From the NCBI GenBank assembly GCA_002296885.1, contig DBIH01000115.1, positions 1 to 18,739 on the forward strand: a stretch of 18,739 bases of DNA. Reading direction: 5' to 3'. The stretch is from Flavobacterium sp. UBA807 (GTDB lineage: Bacteria > Bacteroidota > Bacteroidia > Flavobacteriales > Flavobacteriaceae). The notes beneath the pieces are model-generated. The model ran no database searches and was not told the origin of the DNA. It saw only the letters and a list, made by a program, of their open reading frames with translations. The position numbers and the translations under genes are program-made. Every line of letters begins with the position of its first letter. Within the stretch, counting starts at the first letter, position 1. Shown here piece by piece: positions 15,920 to 18,739 of this stretch.

Positions 15920-17752
15920 ATGAAAAAAACACTTCTTCTTTTTCTATTTTCCATTTCAGCTTTCGCTCAGATTGATCGTGTTGAACCACCATTTTGGTAT
16001 TCCGGAATGACACTTTCAAGCGTACAGGTTATGTTCTATGGCAAAAACATTGCGCAATATGATGTTTCGGTTTCGAATAATATTCCTATCGAAAATATCA
16101 AAAAAACGGAGAATCCAAATTACGTTTTCGTGACTATCGATACTAAAAACGCTCCGGTTTCTGAACTGACTTTCAGCTTCAAAAGCAAAGGCAAAGTTGC
16201 TTTTACCGAAAAGTACGAACTCAAACAAAGAAGGCCAAATTCTAAATTCCGAAAAGGTTATGACAGTTCTGATATGATTTATCTGATTATGTCGGATCGT
16301 TTTGCCAATGGAAATCCAAAGAATGACAGCGATGCGTCGGTTACTGAAAAAGCTGACCGAAACAATCCCAACGGAAGGCATGGCGGCGACATTGATGGCA
16401 TCATCAAAAACCTTGATTACATCAAGGAGCTTGGCGCAACTGCTGTTTGGCCAACACCACTTTGCGAAGACAACGATGCAAAAGGTTCTTATCACACTTA
16501 TGGTCAGTCTGATGTTTATAAAATTGATCCACGTTTCGGAACCAATGAAGATTATCTGCGTTTAAGTGCCGAACTACACAGCCGCGGAATGAAAAATATC
16601 ATGGATTATGTTACTAATCATTGGGGTTGGCAACATTGGATGTATAAAGATTTACCGACTTATGATTGGGTGCATCAGTTTCCGGGTTACTCACAATCGA
16701 ATTACAGAATGACAACACAATTTGATATCAATGCTTCTGTAATTGATGCCAAAAACTGTATGGACGGTTGGTTTGTGCCATCGATGCCCGATTTGAATCA
16801 GTCAAATCCTTTGGTTTTAAAATATCTTACACAAAATGCCATTTGGTGGATTGAATATGCCGATTTAGATGGTTTCCGAGTGGATACTTATTCATATAAT
16901 GACAAAGACGGAATCTCAAAATGGACCAAAGCGATTCTTGATGAATATCCTAATTTTAACATTGTTGGTGAAGTGTGGATGCACAATCAGGCGCAAATGG
17001 CGTATTGGCAAAAAGATAGTAAAATTGGTGCTATCGAAAGCTTTAATTCCTACCTGCCAAGCGTAATGGATTTTACTTTGCACGATGCTCTGGGCTCTGT
17101 TTTTAATGAAGACAAAAGCGAATGGGACAAAGGAATGATCAAAATTTATGACAATTTTACCAACGATTTTCTGTATCCAAATATTAATAATATGCTTGTC
17201 TTTGCCGAAAATCATGACACTAACCGTTTCAATTCTGCCTATAAAAAGGATTTCAAAAAGTACCAGATGGCTATGACTTTAATCGCCACAATTCGCGGAA
17301 TTCCGCAGTTATATTATGGTTCGGAAATTGGCATGGATGGCGATAAAGGTAAAGGCGATGGCGATATCCGCCATGATTTCCCGGGAGGTTGGGCCAACGA
17401 CAGCAATAACGCATTTACCAAAGTTGGAAGGACTGAAGAGCAGCAAAAGTTTTTCGATTTCACTTCTAAATTATTCAGCTGGAGAAAATCAAAAGATGTC
17501 ATTCATTACGGAAAAATGAAGCATTACATTCCCGAAAATAATGTGTATGTTTATTTCCGTTATAACGAAAAAGAAAGCGTAATGGTTATTATTAACAATA
17601 ACCCTGAAACACAGACGTTCAAAACCAAACGCTTTGCCGAAAGCATTCAGGATCATTTGGGCGGAAAAGACATTTTTACCGGAAAAATGGTTGATTTAAG
17701 AAATGATGTTACGATTGAAGGAAAATCTGTTTTGATATTAGAATTAAAATAA
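15920..17752 (+). CDS. susA: SusA-like periplasmic GH13 amylase (neopullulanase/cyclomaltodextrinase type)
   Basis: 610 residues from the ATG at 15920, which yields a clean signal peptide, MKKTLLLFLFSISAFAQ. An earlier in-frame start at 15776 would prepend 48 residues encoded by the upstream repeat and bury the signal, so it is rejected. Residues about 20-100 form the N-terminal cyclomaltodextrinase-like Ig domain (RVEPPFWYSGM). The GH13 barrel has YHTYGQSDVYKIDPRFG, DYVTNHWGW (Asp229), nucleophile Asp322 in GFRVDTYSY, acid/base Glu351 in GEVWMHN, and Asp433 in ENHDTNR. A C-terminal beta domain closes the protein. It lacks a lipobox and a T9SS sorting domain, so a periplasmic location is expected, where it would cut imported maltooligosaccharides, pullulan fragments or cyclodextrins. 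It is flanked by two different inverted repeats. Confidence 0.93.
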   Translation: MKKTLLLFLFSISAFAQIDRVEPPFWYSGMTLSSVQVMFYGKNIAQYDVSVSNNIPIENIKKTENPNYVFVTIDTKNAPVSELTFSFKSKGKVAFTEKYELKQRRPNSKFRKGYDSSDMIYLIMSDRFANGNPKNDSDASVTEKADRNNPNGRHGGDIDGIIKNLDYIKELGATAVWPTPLCEDNDAKGSYHTYGQSDVYKIDPRFGTNEDYLRLSAELHSRGMKNIMDYVTNHWGWQHWMYKDLPTYDWVHQFPGYSQSNYRMTTQFDINASVIDAKNCMDGWFVPSMPDLNQSNPLVLKYLTQNAIWWIEYADLDGFRVDTYSYNDKDGISKWTKAILDEYPNFNIVGEVWMHNQAQMAYWQKDSKIGAIESFNSYLPSVMDFTLHDALGSVFNEDKSEWDKGMIKIYDNFTNDFLYPNINNMLVFAENHDTNRFNSAYKKDFKKYQMAMTLIATIRGIPQLYYGSEIGMDGDKGKGDGDIRHDFPGGWANDSNNAFTKVGRTEEQQKFFDFTSKLFSWRKSKDVIHYGKMKHYIPENNVYVYFRYNEKESVMVIINNNPETQTFKTKRFAESIQDHLGGKDIFTGKMVDLRNDVTIEGKSVLILELK

Positions 17753-17762
17753 AATTACTTAA

Positions 17763-17834
17763 TTGTCATTTCGACCAACGGGAGAAATCGCATTGATAAA
17801 GCATCGAGAGATTCTTTCTTCGTCGGAATGACAA
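17763..17834. repeat. Short inverted-repeat element, 72 bp, between the SusA-like and GH31 genes
   Basis: TTGTCATTTCGAC at 17763-17775 is matched by GTCGGAATGACAA at 17822-17834 with one mismatch. The inner parts, CAACGGGAGAAATC and GATTCTTTCTTC, pair less perfectly. The pattern TGTCATTTCGAC...GGGAGAAATC...GAATGACA is one I recognise as a common dispersed repeat in Flavobacterium genomes. It almost fills the 94-base gap between the genes and could form an RNA hairpin there. It is a different family from the 15765-15880 element. Confidence 0.75.
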
Positions 17835-17846
17835 AACTATAACAAT

Positions 17847-18739
17847 ATGAAAAAACTTCTTTTAATATTATTGATTTCATCCGTTTCATTTGCCCAAAAT
17901 GCAGACCGAAAGTACAAATCGCATCAATGGAAAGATGGGTATCTGAAAATTTCTGTTACCGATGGTGATTATTATTTTCGAACCTATTCCGAAAAAGTTT
18001 TGGAAACATCGTTTGTTCCCAGAGGACAATCTTTGAATTCATCTTCACATACGGTCGTTTACGACAATAGAAATTACAATGTCAGTAAAACTGAAGATAG
18101 CAAATATCTCGAAATCGGAACGAAATTCATAACCGTACATATCGACAAAAATCCTTTTAAAGTAACTTATCTAAAAAACAAGCAGGTTTTCTTTTCTGAA
18201 AAATCAGGCTACACCAAAGTCAACGATTCTACTGAAACCCTATCTTTCAATTTAGACAATTCTGAAGCGCTTTATGGTGGTGGTGCCAGAGCTCTAGGCA
18301 TGAATAGAAGAGGCAATCGTCTGCAATTATACAATCGCGCTCATTATGGTTACGAAACCAAAGCCGAGTTGATGAATTTCTGCATTCCACTTGTGATGTC
18401 TTCAAAATTATATGCGGTTCATTTTGATAATGCAGCAATTGGTTACCTTGATTTGGACAGTAAAAAAGACAATACGCTGACTTACGAAACCATTTCAGGA
18501 AGAAAAACGTATCAGGTTATTGTTGGCGACAACTGGTCGGATTTGGTTTCCAATTATACTGATTTGACTGGAAGACAGCCATTATTACCCCGTTGGTCCT
18601 TAGGAAATTTTGCAAGCCGTTTTGGTTATCGTTCTCAGGAATCTTTGGAAGGTACTATTCGTAAATTTGAACAGGAAAATGTTCCTTTTGATGCAGTAAT
18701 CCTCGATTTATACTGGTTTGGAAAAACCATCAAAGGCAC
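17847..18739 (+). CDS. GH31 alpha-glucosidase, N-terminal part (cut by window end)
   Basis: 297 residues are visible and the frame is open at the window end. The signal peptide is MKKLLLILLISSVSFAQ, with no lipobox, so a periplasmic enzyme is likely. Residues about 25-235 are the N-terminal beta-sandwich of GH31 enzymes, with ALYGGGARALGMNRRGNRLQLYN (about 142-164) and NFCIPLVMSSKLYAVHFDN. The barrel begins around 245 with QPLLPRWSLGNFASRFGYRSQESL and the first strand FDAVILDLYWFG. The catalytic nucleophile region (the family DMNEP-like motif) lies beyond the window. It likely releases glucose from the ends of maltooligosaccharides made by the SusA-like enzyme, as GH97 SusB does in Bacteroides. 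It follows the SusA-like gene by 94 bases with only the repeat between, so co-transcription is plausible. Confidence 0.88.
   Translation, partial: MKKLLLILLISSVSFAQNADRKYKSHQWKDGYLKISVTDGDYYFRTYSEKVLETSFVPRGQSLNSSSHTVVYDNRNYNVSKTEDSKYLEIGTKFITVHIDKNPFKVTYLKNKQVFFSEKSGYTKVNDSTETLSFNLDNSEALYGGGARALGMNRRGNRLQLYNRAHYGYETKAELMNFCIPLVMSSKLYAVHFDNAAIGYLDLDSKKDNTLTYETISGRKTYQVIVGDNWSDLVSNYTDLTGRQPLLPRWSLGNFASRFGYRSQESLEGTIRKFEQENVPFDAVILDLYWFGKTIKG

Noticed and set aside
16016..16495. 159-residue minus-strand open frame
   Set aside because: It lies wholly antisense to the catalytic region of the SusA-like enzyme, has no recognisable domain and unusual composition; it is a shadow of the real gene.
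1078..18739. An undescribed defence or mobile system hidden in the locus
   Set aside because: Every large frame matches a known starch or maltose utilisation family or the AsmA family; no nuclease, toxin, transposase or unknown large gene is left over.

Overview
The window looks like chromosomal DNA of a Flavobacterium-like member of the Bacteroidota. It is AT-rich, carries an intact SusC/SusD pair, a protein with a C-terminal type IX secretion (T9SS) sorting domain, lipoproteins with an acidic or Asn residue after the Cys, promoter-like boxes of the TAnnTTTG type, and intergenic inverted repeats of a kind common in Flavobacterium genomes. Nearly all of it is one starch/maltodextrin polysaccharide-utilisation locus (PUL).

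Layout. 1-962 (minus) is the N-terminal part of an AsmA-family protein, unrelated to the PUL and cut by the window edge. 9758-1078 (minus) is the capture unit, in transcription order: SusC TonB-dependent transporter, SusD starch-binding lipoprotein, SusE-like starch-binding lipoprotein, then, behind an intrinsic terminator, a large secreted GH13 enzyme with a T9SS sorting domain. 9759-9981 is a divergent control region with a perfect 14-bp LacI-type palindrome. 9982-11010 (plus) encodes the LacI-family regulator. 11194-15703 (plus) is a tight three-gene unit: inner-membrane MFS glucoside transporter, beta-phosphoglucomutase and GH65 maltose phosphorylase, closed by a strong terminator. 15920-17752 (plus) is a SusA-like periplasmic GH13 enzyme, and 17847-18739 (plus) is the start of a GH31 alpha-glucosidase cut by the window end. 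Two different inverted-repeat elements sit immediately before and after the SusA-like gene. No gene-free stretch exceeds about 225 bases; no tRNA, rRNA, CRISPR or transposase gene was seen.

How it works together (family knowledge plus inference). The T9SS enzyme cuts starch outside the cell, SusD/SusE hold the fragments, and SusC imports them with TonB energy. The SusA-like enzyme and GH31 glucosidase trim oligosaccharides in the periplasm. The MFS protein brings maltose into the cytoplasm, where the phosphorylase makes glucose plus beta-glucose-1-phosphate, and PgmB converts the latter to glucose-6-phosphate. Compared with the Bacteroides sus model, a LacI regulator stands where SusR would be, a T9SS enzyme where lipoprotein SusG would be, GH31 where GH97 SusB would be, and a phosphorolytic maltose branch is added.

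The gene content is a recognisable flavobacterial starch locus, not a new system. The points most worth checking are regulatory: operator copies and a 14-bp motif shared by the two main promoters, a leader before the MFS gene with three mutually exclusive pairings, and a terminator almost touching the secreted amylase start codon.
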